A stretch of DNA of 64,000 nt from assembly GCA_036273855.1 (NCBI GenBank), contig DASUGU010000134.1:98161-162160 (forward strand), written 5' to 3'. Shown here piece after piece: positions 1-10,340 of the stretch; position 1 is the stretch's first letter, and every line of letters starts with the position of its first letter. The translations under genes were made by a program, and so were the position numbers. The notes under the pieces were generated by a model. That model had not been told where the DNA came from, made no database searches, and saw only the letters and a program-made list of their open reading frames with translations. The DNA comes from DATEPR01 sp036273855. GTDB taxonomy: Bacteria; Actinomycetota; Actinomycetes; Mycobacteriales; Pseudonocardiaceae.

Positions 1-2
1 TG

Positions 3-2159
3 GGCTTCCCGGCGCACGGCACCCGCCACCGGGTCGTGTTGCGGGACTGGGTGCCCGTGGCCGCGCGGTCGGACCGGGTCGAGTGGTCAGGTGACCTGGC
101 CGTTCTCGAGATGATCGACCCGCTGCCGGCCGGGGTCGTGCCGGCGCCGTTCGGTCGTCATCGGGTCGGCTCGGACGTGTGGGCCTGGTACGGCAGCGCG
201 GAGCCGACGACGGTGGCGCGACTGAGTGTGCAGGGCACCGGCGAGTGGATCGTGCTCGACGGGACGGCATCGGCCCAGCAACTGGTCGCCGGCTACAGCG
301 GTGGGCCGGTGTGGGACCGGGAACTGCAGGCCGTCGTCGGGCTCGTGGTCAGCGCGCGACCGGACGGGCGGGGTTTCGCGATCCCGACGTCGACCGTCGA
401 CGAGTTGTGCCGGGCCAGCGTGAAGCTCCGCTACGGGGACACACCGGCCGCCGTCGCCCAACTCGGCGCCTGGCAGATCGTGGTCACGGCGATCGAGCCG
501 ACGTTGACCACGGCGGCCGAACGCGAGGACTGTGCCCGAACGCTGATCACCGAGTTGGACCTGCCGGACCGGATCGGGTCGGACACCGTCGGCCTGGACT
601 GGTTCGCGCAACGAGCGCTCGGCAACGAGCGGGGCGTGCCGACGCTGCTGGCGTTGATCGCGGCGATCGAGCACCGGCGGGGCGCCACGGATCGGGCACG
701 CGAGGTCGGCGAGTGCGCCGCCCACGTGGCTCCGACGCTGCTGCTGACGGCACGCGAGTACCGGCGGTTGGCGCAGTACCTGCCGCTGCTCGCGCCGACA
801 CCGCCCGCCGACGTGGTGCGGGCGGCCGTGCCCGATCGTGCCCGTGGCGGGCTGCCGGACGGTTGGGCCGACGTCGTCGCTCACCTGGAAGCCGACCGCC
901 GCGTCGCCGGCCGGCTGCCGGACCTGTTGCACGTCATGGAGTTCGCGGCGGCGGCGCTGCCCGATCAGCAGGTGCGCGACGGGCTGCGGTCGTGGGTGGC
1001 AGGGGTGGCGCGCCGGCTGGGGGTGTTGCCGGGCTGGCAGGCCGTTCGCCGGTACGCCGAGGCGGCGGCGAGCCGGTCGACCGTCGACGTGGCCGGCCTG
1101 GTCACGTTGTTGCTCGGCAAGGAACTGCCGCCCGACGCCTACGAGCTGTACCGGGCGTCGTTCGATCCGCCCTGTGTCGCGCCTGCCAGGCTGCCGGCCG
1201 ACGATCTCGCCGGCATCGCCACGGATCTCGCGCAGCGGGTCGCCCGGCCCGACGGTGTGCCGCCGGTGCTGGTGTTCGCGGCCGCGCTTGCGTCCACAAT
1301 GGATGACGAGCGGCTGGCCGACTGGGTCGGCGGGATCGACGTGCCGTCGCCTGCCGTGCGGCCGGCCCGGACGTGTTCGCTGCTGGTGCGCATCACCGAC
1401 GAGCTGAGTGCCCAGGACCGCTACCGGTGCGCGATCTGGTTGTGGGACGGCGGTTATCAGCTGCTGCACACCGACGAGGCCGACACGTCGCTGGACGGGG
1501 TCCGGCTGCGCATCGACGCGGTGCTGTCCGACATCGGGTCCCGCGTCGACCACGATCACCGCAGCAGGCTCACGGACATCGAGTTCCTGGTGCCGGTCGG
1601 GCTGATGGGCGTCCCGTTCGACACGTGGGAGGTCACCGTCGGCGCGCCGTTCGGCCCGTGGCCGTTGTCCTCGCGCTACTCGGTGGTGTTGCGCTGCCTG
1701 GACGGCCGCCGGACCACCCAGGCCGAGTGGCACCGCAAGTGGGACTGGCTGACCGAACATCCGGACGATCCTCGGGTCGTGGAGTGGCTGCCGCCCGAGG
1801 TGAGCTGGGAGTACCGGAAGCTGTTCGCCCGTTGGGCGGACGACGATCACCCCGCCTGCCTGGCCGTGTCGCCGAAGGAACCGGGGTTCGGTGAGTCCAT
1901 GACCACCGTGCTGGCCACGGCGTGCTACTCCGGCCTACCCGCCGCGATCTGGCTGCTGGGCGACCCGGATCCGCACGGCATCGACCTGCTGCGCTCGCTG
2001 CTGCCCGCCGACATCGGCGGCCTGCCCGCCGCCGTCGGCACCTGGCGGCGCACGATGGACGAACGTCGTGCTGACGACGGTGCGCGTGTCGCGCTGCTCT
2101 GGGACAACCCACACCGTCCGCCACCCGGCGATCCACTGGTCTTCGGCGGCACCTCATGA
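3..2159 (+). CDS. Trypsin-like/VMAP-type conflict-system protein (5' end outside window)
   Basis: The reading frame is open from the window edge, so the true N-terminus lies upstream; about 718 residues are visible. Near the start is GYSGGPVWD, the nucleophile-serine motif of trypsin-fold peptidases, followed by beta-rich sequence typical of that fold. The remainder is alpha-rich and ends in a compact domain (DISWEYRKLF-like region, then a C-terminal basic stretch), resembling the middle and C-terminal domains of vWA-MoxR-associated proteins (VMAP). Its stop overlaps the start of the next gene (ATGA), so the two are translationally coupled. By family knowledge such peptidase proteins are effectors or signal relays in NTP-dependent conflict systems. 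The trypsin call is good; the VMAP assignment rests on context. Confidence 0.7.
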   Translation, partial: GFPAHGTRHRVVLRDWVPVAARSDRVEWSGDLAVLEMIDPLPAGVVPAPFGRHRVGSDVWAWYGSAEPTTVARLSVQGTGEWIVLDGTASAQQLVAGYSGGPVWDRELQAVVGLVVSARPDGRGFAIPTSTVDELCRASVKLRYGDTPAAVAQLGAWQIVVTAIEPTLTTAAEREDCARTLITELDLPDRIGSDTVGLDWFAQRALGNERGVPTLLALIAAIEHRRGATDRAREVGECAAHVAPTLLLTAREYRRLAQYLPLLAPTPPADVVRAAVPDRARGGLPDGWADVVAHLEADRRVAGRLPDLLHVMEFAAAALPDQQVRDGLRSWVAGVARRLGVLPGWQAVRRYAEAAASRSTVDVAGLVTLLLGKELPPDAYELYRASFDPPCVAPARLPADDLAGIATDLAQRVARPDGVPPVLVFAAALASTMDDERLADWVGGIDVPSPAVRPARTCSLLVRITDELSAQDRYRCAIWLWDGGYQLLHTDEADTSLDGVRLRIDAVLSDIGSRVDHDHRSRLTDIEFLVPVGLMGVPFDTWEVTVGAPFGPWPLSSRYSVVLRCLDGRRTTQAEWHRKWDWLTEHPDDPRVVEWLPPEVSWEYRKLFARWADDDHPACLAVSPKEPGFGESMTTVLATACYSGLPAAIWLLGDPDPHGIDLLRSLLPADIGGLPAAVGTWRRTMDERRADDGARVALLWDNPHRPPPGDPLVFGGTS

Positions 2160-5100
2160 CGCGGGCGCAGCCGGCATCGGCCCTCGCCCGCCGTGCGGGG
2201 GCAGGCCTGCGCATGGCACTGGTGGTCGACACGGCTCCGTCGATGGAACTGTGGCGACCCGAGGTGGCCGACGTCCGGTCGACACTGGAGCAGTTGGTCG
2301 ACTCGGTCACGGTGTGGGAACTGGACACGGACGTGAGTGGGAGCGTGCGGCTGCGGTCGCCCGGCGGTGGCCTCGTCGATCCGGCCGAGTTCACCGGACA
2401 GGTGGTCGTCGTTCTCACCGACGGCGTCGCCGACGCCTGGTTCGACGGCCGGGCCGCATCGACACTGGCGACCTGGGCGATACGACTGCCGACCACCGTG
2501 ATCAACGTCTTGCCCAAACGGCTGTGGCCGAGGAGTGGACTGCGGCCGGTGCCCGGTTCGCTGCGCTACGGGAATCGCCGCGCCAACGACAACTGGTCCT
2601 GGCAGCCGCGCCACCCGGTGCCGGTGCCGGCACCGGGCGACGAGATCCCGGTGCCGGTCATTCCAGCGCGGCCCCAGCGCATCCGCACGTGGCTATCGTC
2701 GCTGACCACGGACAACGGCTACCTGTCGACGTCGTGCGTCCTGGTGTCGGCGTGGGTGAAGAGGCACCGTCCGGTGCAGCGGTCGGAGTCGGCATCGACG
2801 GAGGATCGACTCCAGCGGTTTCGCGCCAACGCGTCGCCGGTCGCGTGGGAACTGGCGTGCCAACTGGCCGCCGTCCCGCTGACGGTGCCCGCGATGCGCA
2901 TGGTGCAGGTCGGTGTACCGGGCGCCGGACCGGCCCACCTGGCCGAGGTCGTCCTCGGTGGCCTGTTGATCCGGGAGCACTCCGGCGCCTACGAGTTCCG
3001 TCCGGGTGTTCGGGAGGCGCTGTTCGGCACGCTGCGCGACGAGGACGTGCTGCGCATCAGACGCATGGACGTCACGGTCCTGGCGACCGCGATGGCCCGG
3101 CTGGCGAGCGTCACGTTCGCCATGCTCGATGAAGAGTCGGTCCGGCTCCGGACGGCGCCGATGGTGCTCGCGCCCCTGCTGGCCGAGTCGCCCGTCGGGG
3201 CCGAGGGGATGTCGCTGGCCGCCGAGGCGATCGCCTATGCGGACCCGGTCAGGCTGCCCGGCGATCGCGACGTGTTCCGCGACGGCGCGGCGCTGGTCGA
3301 CCACGTCGCCGGACGATCGGTCGTCCTGTCGCGCCTGCTCGACATGGGTGAGACCGAACGCCAGGCGTGGCGGCGGTGGCTCACCGGATGTTGCGAGGTG
3401 TTCGTTCGTCAGGTGGCAGTGCTGGTCGGTCAGGTCGACCAGTTCGTCGCGGCGGAACACCGCTACCGCAACGGAACCCGGTACTGGCCGATCTCGTACA
3501 CCGTCGAGCGGACGATCGTCGACTCGACCGCGACCCGGACCGGGGTCGGCCAGTTGGCGGTGACGCCCAGGGTGTTCCTGCGGGCCGGTGCCGGTGCCGG
3601 CAAGACCGTGCTGCTGCGGTGGTTGTGGCGGACCATGGCGCGCCATACCGGCGTGGACCAGCCGTGCTTCATCGTGTCGGTGGCCGATTTCGCCGAACGT
3701 GACTTCCCTCGGCTGCGCGATCTCGTCGATCCTCCGGCGAACGGCTGGGTCGAGTGGGTCTTCCGTGCCGGCCGGGCGCGGCTGCTGGTGGACGGGCTCG
3801 ACGAGCTCGTCCCGCGCCGGCGGGCGATGGCGCTGGACTGGCTGGCCCGCGTGATGGACACCTATCCGCACGCACGGTACGTACTGGCCACCCGGCCCCA
3901 CGCGATCGACCCGAAGTGGCTCGATCGGCTCGGCTTCACCATGTTCGACCTGCGACCGATGACGGCCGAGGACGTGCTGTGGATGGTGCGCAGCCGGCAC
4001 CCCGGCACGGTCGGCGAGACCGCGGCGACCCTGCTGGCCGACCCGGGGGAACTGCAGGACATGGTCCGCGAGAGTCCGGTGCTGGGCGAGGCCGTGTGCT
4101 CGGTCGTCGAGAGCGGTTCGTCCCGGCCCACCGTGCCCGAGCTGTACCAGGCCATGCTCGACTTCCTGCTGGACCGCCACGGGGTGGGGGCCGACGAGCG
4201 GACGTCGTTGCGGCGACTCGCCTACCGGACGGTGGGTCGCGGTGAGATCACTTTCGCCGACGCGGTCCGGCTGACCGAGGCCGAGCCCGACGATGTCGCG
4301 CTCCTGCTGGACCGGGCGCCGGTGCTGACCCGGACATCGTCCGACACCTGGGAATTCACCTTTCCTGGATTCGGCGCGGCCCTGGAAGCCCGGGAGAACG
4401 TGGCGACCGGTCAGTTCGAACAGCTGGCCGCGCTCGCGCTGGCTCCACAGAACCACCAACGCGTGTTCCTGGCGGCCGTCATCGCTTCGCCAACCGAGCG
4501 GATCGAGCTGCTGCGTCAGCTACTCGACGTGGCGCCCACGTTGTCCACTTTCCGGGAGCTCGGCAGCATCGGTGTCGTCGACCTCGTCGCGGGCCTGATC
4601 CTGCGCATGACACCGGATGGCATATCGGCCGCGCTTCGGGACGACATCGAGGCCAGGGTGTACGAGCGGGTGCACCCGCGCGACACGAGGGAGTCCGAGG
4701 CTCTGGCCATGGTCGGCGACGCGGTACTGGATCTGCTGCCCGATCCGCATCAGCTGAGCGGTCAGCAGTTGGGTCTCGTCGTCCGTGCCCTTGCGGACAT
4801 CGGCAGCCCGGCGGCGCGCGCGAAGATCACCCAGTTCGCGACCGTCAATGAGCCGGTGGTGATCGCGGAACTGCTGAGAGGCTTGCGCTACAGCCGCGAT
4901 TTTCCGGCGTACACGCGCGATGTCCTGGGAGCGGTGGACTTCCGTGACCGGACAGTGGAGGTCCGCGACGGCGACATGGTATTGGCCCTGCCCTACATCA
5001 GAGGGCTGACCCGGCTGCGCTGCATGGGAGAGCTCCCGCTGAACAACACCGGGCTGTTGCCCGACCTCCAGGAATTGGAGGTGCGGGGCAACCCACTGCT

Positions 5101-5602
5101 GCGTGATGTCGGCTTCCTGGCCAATTTCCCCTCGCTGACGACGCTGTCGTTGCGGACCTGCATCCATCTGCGCGACCTGTCCGCGCTCGCCCGATCGCAG
5201 GTCTCCGACCTGACGTTGATGGGAGTCGACAACGTCGACCTGCGCACGCTGCGCGGCGCTCCGCTGCGCGGCCTGCGCATCGGGCACAGGGCGCTCGCCG
5301 AGGGCCTGTCGGTGATTCCGGACGACCTGCCGCTGGAGCGGTTGATCATCGAGAACCGGCCCGGTGTGCCGCTCACCGGGATCGAGCGGTGGGCGGACCT
5401 GGAAACCGTGGTGGTCAACACCGAACCCGACGACTCCGACAGGCCCTCACCACCGCCGACAGCGCCACCCGATCTGCCCCGGCCGCCCCGTGGCGAGGTG
5501 CCCTGGCTGATCGAGGACCCGGCCACGTCGCCGCATCTGCCACGCCCGAGCTACCTCGACGAATCACTGGAGGAGTTCGAGCGGAACCGGCGCGAGCCCT
5601 GA
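2156..5602 (+). CDS. vWA-like/SAV_2336-type N-terminal domain + NACHT NTPase + leucine-rich repeats
   Basis: This 1148-residue STAND-type NTPase is coupled to the upstream peptidase gene by an ATGA overlap. Residues about 20-150 form a vWA-like domain with a DTAPS metal-site motif, followed by a helical linker. A NACHT module begins near residue 475 with Walker A GAGAGKT (Lys about 483) and Walker B LLVDGLDEL (about 545). After helical repeats, residues about 930-1090 show LRR periodicity (LPDLQELEVRGNPLL, FPSLTTLSLRTC). A proline-rich tail closes the protein. Such proteins sense a trigger through repeats and oligomerise on the NTPase; with the partner peptidase this suggests an abortive-infection-like unit. 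The architecture is visible; the defence role is inferred. Confidence 0.8.
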   Translation: MTRAQPASALARRAGAGLRMALVVDTAPSMELWRPEVADVRSTLEQLVDSVTVWELDTDVSGSVRLRSPGGGLVDPAEFTGQVVVVLTDGVADAWFDGRAASTLATWAIRLPTTVINVLPKRLWPRSGLRPVPGSLRYGNRRANDNWSWQPRHPVPVPAPGDEIPVPVIPARPQRIRTWLSSLTTDNGYLSTSCVLVSAWVKRHRPVQRSESASTEDRLQRFRANASPVAWELACQLAAVPLTVPAMRMVQVGVPGAGPAHLAEVVLGGLLIREHSGAYEFRPGVREALFGTLRDEDVLRIRRMDVTVLATAMARLASVTFAMLDEESVRLRTAPMVLAPLLAESPVGAEGMSLAAEAIAYADPVRLPGDRDVFRDGAALVDHVAGRSVVLSRLLDMGETERQAWRRWLTGCCEVFVRQVAVLVGQVDQFVAAEHRYRNGTRYWPISYTVERTIVDSTATRTGVGQLAVTPRVFLRAGAGAGKTVLLRWLWRTMARHTGVDQPCFIVSVADFAERDFPRLRDLVDPPANGWVEWVFRAGRARLLVDGLDELVPRRRAMALDWLARVMDTYPHARYVLATRPHAIDPKWLDRLGFTMFDLRPMTAEDVLWMVRSRHPGTVGETAATLLADPGELQDMVRESPVLGEAVCSVVESGSSRPTVPELYQAMLDFLLDRHGVGADERTSLRRLAYRTVGRGEITFADAVRLTEAEPDDVALLLDRAPVLTRTSSDTWEFTFPGFGAALEARENVATGQFEQLAALALAPQNHQRVFLAAVIASPTERIELLRQLLDVAPTLSTFRELGSIGVVDLVAGLILRMTPDGISAALRDDIEARVYERVHPRDTRESEALAMVGDAVLDLLPDPHQLSGQQLGLVVRALADIGSPAARAKITQFATVNEPVVIAELLRGLRYSRDFPAYTRDVLGAVDFRDRTVEVRDGDMVLALPYIRGLTRLRCMGELPLNNTGLLPDLQELEVRGNPLLRDVGFLANFPSLTTLSLRTCIHLRDLSALARSQVSDLTLMGVDNVDLRTLRGAPLRGLRIGHRALAEGLSVIPDDLPLERLIIENRPGVPLTGIERWADLETVVVNTEPDDSDRPSPPPTAPPDLPRPPRGEVPWLIEDPATSPHLPRPSYLDESLEEFERNRREP

Positions 5603-5700
5603 CCGGCTGACGTACCACGGCGGGCCCGAAACGGTCCGTTCGTTTCGTGGACACGTGCGGTGCGCCCGACCGTTCAACCGGTGGCCGTAGTGTGCACGCC

Positions 5701-7179
5701 GTGCCTGGTTGTGACTTCACGCGTCGAGACCTGCTCCGCTGGACCGCTTACGCGGCCGCTGTCGCCCCGCTGGCGCTGACCGCCACGCCCGCGTTCGCCG
5801 CCACGGCGTCGACCGGAACCGTCGCGCCGGTGAACCTGGAACTGGTGACGCTGGCCGAGGATCACGCCGTCATCACGTGGTTCACCGGGGTTCCCGGCAC
5901 CGACGACGGCATCGGCCAGCTGACGCCCGCGCCCGCCGACGGCGAGGTCCGCTACGGCACGCGGCCGGACCGGCTGAACCGGGTTGCGCACGACATCGCG
6001 CACCGCACGCCGTACCACCACGTCGAGCTCACCGGCCTGGAGCCCGGCCGGACGTACTACTACCAGGCGTTCTCGAACGGCGTCGCCGCGCAGCCGACAC
6101 CGTTCACGTTGATCGCCGGCAACTCCGTCGGCACGTCGACGTTCGGGCTGACCACCGGCGGGCCGTACTCGTTCACCACACCGCAGCCGCCGCACGGCAG
6201 CCACCTGTTCACCGTGATCCTGTGCAACGACCTGCACCTGGGCGAGACCGAGGCCGGGCTGGTCGGCGGAATGCCGCAGTTCATCGGCATCGAGCAGTTG
6301 CCCGGGCTGCCGCCCTACCCGGAGGTCATGCTCGAGTCGCTGGTGCACGACGTCCGCCGGTTCAACCCGACCTACCTGCTGGCGGCCGGTGACATCTCCG
6401 CCGAGGCCGTGCCCACCGATCTCAGCCGGGCAGGCCGGTTGCTCGCCGAGTTCGGCCGCTACCAGCGCGACTGGTTCGTGGTGCGCGGCAACCACGACCG
6501 GGCGCACGTCGGCGACCAGTACGCGGCCTGCCGGATCGGCGAGTTCCAGGGCAACGACTGCTTCCACGACGCCTACTTCCCCGGCGACCAGCTCACCTAC
6601 TTCACCCGCGAGCTGTCCGGGCTGCGCGTCATCGGCCTGGACACCTACGACAAGGCGGGCAACGGCGGTGACGCGGGCGGCATGTCGCCGACGCAGCTGG
6701 ACTGGTTCCGGACGCAGTTGGGCGAACACCGCGAGCAGCCGACGCTGGTGTTCGGCCACCATCCGCTGGTCGTGCAGGAGTCGGCCTTCCCGATGAGCGC
6801 CAGCAGCGCACTGGACGCCACCCAAGCATCGTCCATTATGGACCTGTACGCGCAGACGCCCGGTGTGTTCCTGCACCACGCGGGCCACACCCACCGCAAC
6901 CACCTCACGGTCACCGGGTCCGGCGTGGTGCACCAGGAGATCGCCGCGGCCAAGGAGTACCCGGGCGGGTTCTCCGTGCTGCGCCTGCACACCGGCGGCC
7001 ACGCGATGAACTTCTACAAGTCGACCAGCGACCTGGCCCGCGAGTGGAGCGAACGCAGCCGGCTGGAGATCGCCGGCTTCTGGCCGCAGTTCGCCTTCGG
7101 CAACACGGTCGCCGACCGCAACACCGTCGTCCGGCGCGACCTGTCCGGGCTGCGCCGGGGGCACGAGCAGCACGGCTGA
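5701..7179 (+). CDS. Tat-exported purple acid phosphatase-like metallophosphoesterase
   Basis: The N-terminus carries a twin-arginine motif (TRRDLLRW) followed by a hydrophobic stretch and an Ala-x-Ala cleavage site (TPAFA), so the protein is probably exported folded. An Fn3-like domain (about 35-150) precedes a calcineurin-like catalytic domain with the metal-ligand series NDLHLGE, AGDIS, RGNHDR, GHHP and HAGHTH. The start chosen is the GTG at 5701: a TAGTGT -10-like box at 5691 region lies just upstream, fitting a leaderless transcript; GTG at 5647 and 5692 are alternatives. The substrate is unknown; phosphomonoesters or phosphodiesters are possible. It has no visible link to the biosynthetic cluster. 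Confidence 0.85.
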   Translation: MPGCDFTRRDLLRWTAYAAAVAPLALTATPAFAATASTGTVAPVNLELVTLAEDHAVITWFTGVPGTDDGIGQLTPAPADGEVRYGTRPDRLNRVAHDIAHRTPYHHVELTGLEPGRTYYYQAFSNGVAAQPTPFTLIAGNSVGTSTFGLTTGGPYSFTTPQPPHGSHLFTVILCNDLHLGETEAGLVGGMPQFIGIEQLPGLPPYPEVMLESLVHDVRRFNPTYLLAAGDISAEAVPTDLSRAGRLLAEFGRYQRDWFVVRGNHDRAHVGDQYAACRIGEFQGNDCFHDAYFPGDQLTYFTRELSGLRVIGLDTYDKAGNGGDAGGMSPTQLDWFRTQLGEHREQPTLVFGHHPLVVQESAFPMSASSALDATQASSIMDLYAQTPGVFLHHAGHTHRNHLTVTGSGVVHQEIAAAKEYPGGFSVLRLHTGGHAMNFYKSTSDLAREWSERSRLEIAGFWPQFAFGNTVADRNTVVRRDLSGLRRGHEQHG

Positions 7180-7243
7180 CCCGCCCGTCTGGCAGGCCGA
7201 GTCGCCGGTCCGGCGCTAGCCTGTGCCGTGGGAAGGCGACGGC

Positions 7244-10200
7244 ATGGTGCAGGTCCGCGTCCTGGGTGAGCAGTCAGTCACGGACAGCGCGACCGGATCG
7301 ATCCTGACCCGGTCGCCGAGGACCGTTGCGCTCATCGCCTTTCTGGCCACCCACGCGGGCAGTCCCCAGCCGCGCCAACGGATCGCGGCCCAGTTCTGGC
7401 CGGACTCCAGCGACGCGCAGGCGTTGACGAACCTGCGCCGTGAACTGCACCATCTGCGGCACGCCCTGGGTGACGAGCCGGCACTCGTCGTGACGTCCCG
7501 GGACCTGTGCTGGCGGGACAGCGTCACCAGCCGGGTCGACGTTCGCACCTTCGAGCTGGAACGGGCGGCCGCGCTCGCCGCTGCGGCGAAGGACGACACC
7601 GACGGCGTGCTGACCCACGCGGCCGCCGCCATCGCCGAGTACCAGGGCGAGCTGTTGCCGGGCAGCTACGACGAGTGGCTGGCCGAACCGCGCAACGCCC
7701 TCGAGTCGCAGTGTGTCGAGCTGTGCGACCTGGTGTGCACCGTGCGTGCCCGGCAGGGCGACCTGACCGGTGCCGTGGCCGTCGCCCGCCGCCGGATCGC
7801 GCTGCGGCCGTTGGAGGAGACCGGCTACCGGACGCTGATCCGGCTGCAGGCCGAGCTCGGTGACCGGGCAGGCGCGGTGAGCACCTACCACCGGTGCGTG
7901 TCCATCCTGGAGCGCGAGCTGGGCATCACGCCGGACCGGGCGACCCGGGCGCTGGTCCAGCCGCTGCTCGCCGCACCGGAACCGGAACGCTCCGGACAGG
8001 CCGGTGCCGCGCTGGTGGGCCGGACCACCGAGATCACCGAACTGGCCGCCGCGTGGCGCGGTGCCGCGGCGGGCCGGGCCGGGCTGGTGGTCGTGACCGG
8101 TGGTGCCGGTGTCGGCAAGACCAGGCTGCTCACCGAACTGGCCGGCGGGGCCCGCAGGCAGGGTGCCGCCGTGGCCACGGCGCACTGTTTCGGCACCTCG
8201 GGCCGGCTCGCGCTGGGTCCGGTGGCCGAGTGGTTGCGCGGTCCGGCCCTCCGCCCGGCGGTGGCCGACCTGGATCCGATCTGGCGGGCCGAGGTCGACC
8301 GGCTGCTGCCGATGGACGGCAACCGGGCCGCGCCGGGCGCCGGTGCCCGGGCGATGGTGGACGCCTGGCAGCGGCACCGCTTCTTCGAGGGGTTGGCGCG
8401 GGCGTTGACCGGTGCCGGCCGGCCGCTGCTGCTGGTGCTGGACAACATGCAGTGGTGCGACCAGGAAACCCTGGCGTTCCTGGCGTTCTGCCTCGGCCGG
8501 GCACCTCGCGCGCGGCTACTGGTGGCCGGGACGCTGCGCGACGACCCGGACGAGGACGCCGAGGTGGTCACGTGGTGCCGTGAGATGCAGGCGGCCGGGG
8601 CATTGACCGAGCTGACGTTGCGCCCGCTGGAGACCGCGGACACCGCGCGGCTGGCCGAGACCATCGCCGGGCGGCCGCTGGAACCGGCCACCGTCGGCCT
8701 GCTGCAGGCGACCACCGGCGGGTTCCCGCTGTACGTCGTGGAGGCCGTGCGGGCGGCGGCCGACCTGGGCCACACCCAACTGCCCGCGGGCGATCTCGAG
8801 TCCGTGCTGCGCACCCGGTTCGAGCACGTGAGCCCCTCGGCGCGGTCCGTGGCCGGCCTGGCGGCCGCCGTCGGCCGGGACTTCCCACTGGACCTGCTCA
8901 CCGAGGCCAGCCATCTGGACACGGACGCCGTCGTCGCGGCGCTGGACGAGCTGTGGCAGCGACGGATCGTCGTCGAGCAGCCCGAGGGCTACGACTTCTC
9001 CCACGACCTGCTCCGCGACGCGGCGTACGCGCAGGTCAGCCCGCCGCAGCGGTGGCTGCTGCACCGGCGGCTGGCGCAGAGCCTGGCACTGCTGCATTCC
9101 GACGACACGGACGTCGTGGCTGCCCAGTTGGCCGACCAGTACGCGCGGGGCGGCCGTCCGGACCGGGCACTCACCTACTACGCGCGGGCGGCCGACATCG
9201 CGTCCGGCACCTTCGCCCACGGCGAGGCCATCCGGCTGCACCGAGCGGCACTCGCGATCATCGCGACGCAGCCCGACGGCACCCGGCGGCAGCGGCAGGA
9301 GCTGACCGTCCTGGAGGCGATGGCCGCGCCGCTGAACGCCCGCCACGGCTACGCGTCGCCCGAGTTGCGGCGCACGCTGGAACGGTCGATCGACCTGGCC
9401 ACCGCACTCGGTCGCACCGACTCGATCCTGGCCGGTCTGGTGGGGTTGTGGGCATCCCAGTTCGTCCAGGGCGCCGTCGCGGACGCGCACCGCACCGCCG
9501 CCCGCGCGCTGGCGATGGCCGTTCCCGACTCGGAACTGAGCGGTTCGGCGCATTTCGCGTTCGGCGGTGCGGCGCTGAGCCTGGGCAGGCCGGCCGAAGG
9601 GTTGCGGCACTTCGACCTGGCCGCCCGGCAGACCGCGGGCGCGTCGTCCTGGACCGTCGGCACGCGGCCGGACGTGCACTGCCGCGCCTGGTCGGCGCAC
9701 GCGCACTGGCTGCTCGGCCACGACGACCTGGCGCTGACGTGCAGCCAGGAGGCGCTCGAACTCGCCAGGACGATCGGACATCCCTACAACCTGGCGGTCG
9801 CCCTCGGTTATGCGGCGATCACCCACCAGTTGCGCGAGGACCCGGCGGCCGTGCGGGAGACCGCGGCGGAGCTGCGCTCGCTGTGTGAGCGGCACGCTTT
9901 CGCCTACTACCGGGAGTGGGCGCTGATCCTGGCCGGCTGGTCGCGGTCGGACGGTTCGGGCATCGCGCTGGCCCGCGAGGGCATCGACCGGCTCAAGGCG
10001 CAGGGCGCGTTCGCGCGGATGCCCTACTGGCTGTCCCTGCTCGCCCAGCTCCAGGACCGCGACGGCCGGCCGGGTGACGCGCGGGCGACGCTGGACGCGG
10101 CCGTCGTCGCCGGCCAGGTCAGGGACGAGCTGTGGTGGCTGCCCGAGGTGCTGCGGCTGCGCTCCGCGCACGACGAGCCCGGCGCGGCGGCCGAACGACT

Positions 10201-10300
10201 GGCCGTGGCGACCCGGCTGGCACGCGGCCACGGCAGCGTCGCGCTGCTGCGCCGGTGCGAACGCATGGACCGGTTCGACGGAACGGTGCCGCTGCCCTGA
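7244..10300 (+). CDS. SARP/BTAD-type transcriptional regulator with AAA ATPase and TPR region
   Basis: A protein of about 1018 residues. The N-terminus is a winged helix (VRVLGEQSVTD..., FWPDSSDAQALTNLRRELHHLRHAL) followed by a bacterial transcriptional activator domain ending near residue 245 (ELGITPDRATRALV). A central ATPase has Walker A GGAGVGKTRLL (about 285-295) and Walker B LLLVLDNMQW. The C-terminal half is TPR-like helical sequence with no LuxR-type HTH at the end. The ATG at 7244 has GGAAGG seven bases upstream; a TAGCCT -10-like box lies at 7217-7222. It probably senses a ligand through the ATPase/TPR part and activates nearby genes, perhaps the flavoenzyme immediately downstream. 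Confidence 0.82.
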   Translation: MVQVRVLGEQSVTDSATGSILTRSPRTVALIAFLATHAGSPQPRQRIAAQFWPDSSDAQALTNLRRELHHLRHALGDEPALVVTSRDLCWRDSVTSRVDVRTFELERAAALAAAAKDDTDGVLTHAAAAIAEYQGELLPGSYDEWLAEPRNALESQCVELCDLVCTVRARQGDLTGAVAVARRRIALRPLEETGYRTLIRLQAELGDRAGAVSTYHRCVSILERELGITPDRATRALVQPLLAAPEPERSGQAGAALVGRTTEITELAAAWRGAAAGRAGLVVVTGGAGVGKTRLLTELAGGARRQGAAVATAHCFGTSGRLALGPVAEWLRGPALRPAVADLDPIWRAEVDRLLPMDGNRAAPGAGARAMVDAWQRHRFFEGLARALTGAGRPLLLVLDNMQWCDQETLAFLAFCLGRAPRARLLVAGTLRDDPDEDAEVVTWCREMQAAGALTELTLRPLETADTARLAETIAGRPLEPATVGLLQATTGGFPLYVVEAVRAAADLGHTQLPAGDLESVLRTRFEHVSPSARSVAGLAAAVGRDFPLDLLTEASHLDTDAVVAALDELWQRRIVVEQPEGYDFSHDLLRDAAYAQVSPPQRWLLHRRLAQSLALLHSDDTDVVAAQLADQYARGGRPDRALTYYARAADIASGTFAHGEAIRLHRAALAIIATQPDGTRRQRQELTVLEAMAAPLNARHGYASPELRRTLERSIDLATALGRTDSILAGLVGLWASQFVQGAVADAHRTAARALAMAVPDSELSGSAHFAFGGAALSLGRPAEGLRHFDLAARQTAGASSWTVGTRPDVHCRAWSAHAHWLLGHDDLALTCSQEALELARTIGHPYNLAVALGYAAITHQLREDPAAVRETAAELRSLCERHAFAYYREWALILAGWSRSDGSGIALAREGIDRLKAQGAFARMPYWLSLLAQLQDRDGRPGDARATLDAAVVAGQVRDELWWLPEVLRLRSAHDEPGAAAERLAVATRLARGHGSVALLRRCERMDRFDGTVPLP

Positions 10301-10340
10301 GCCGAACGCTGCGCGAACGGCCCCTTCCTACGTTCGTCCC

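Noticed and set aside
87..1850. Long minus-strand ORF opposite the first gene
   Set aside because: Shadow frame produced by high GC3; the translation is Arg/Pro/Gln-rich with no recognisable domain and the plus-strand gene has clear motifs.
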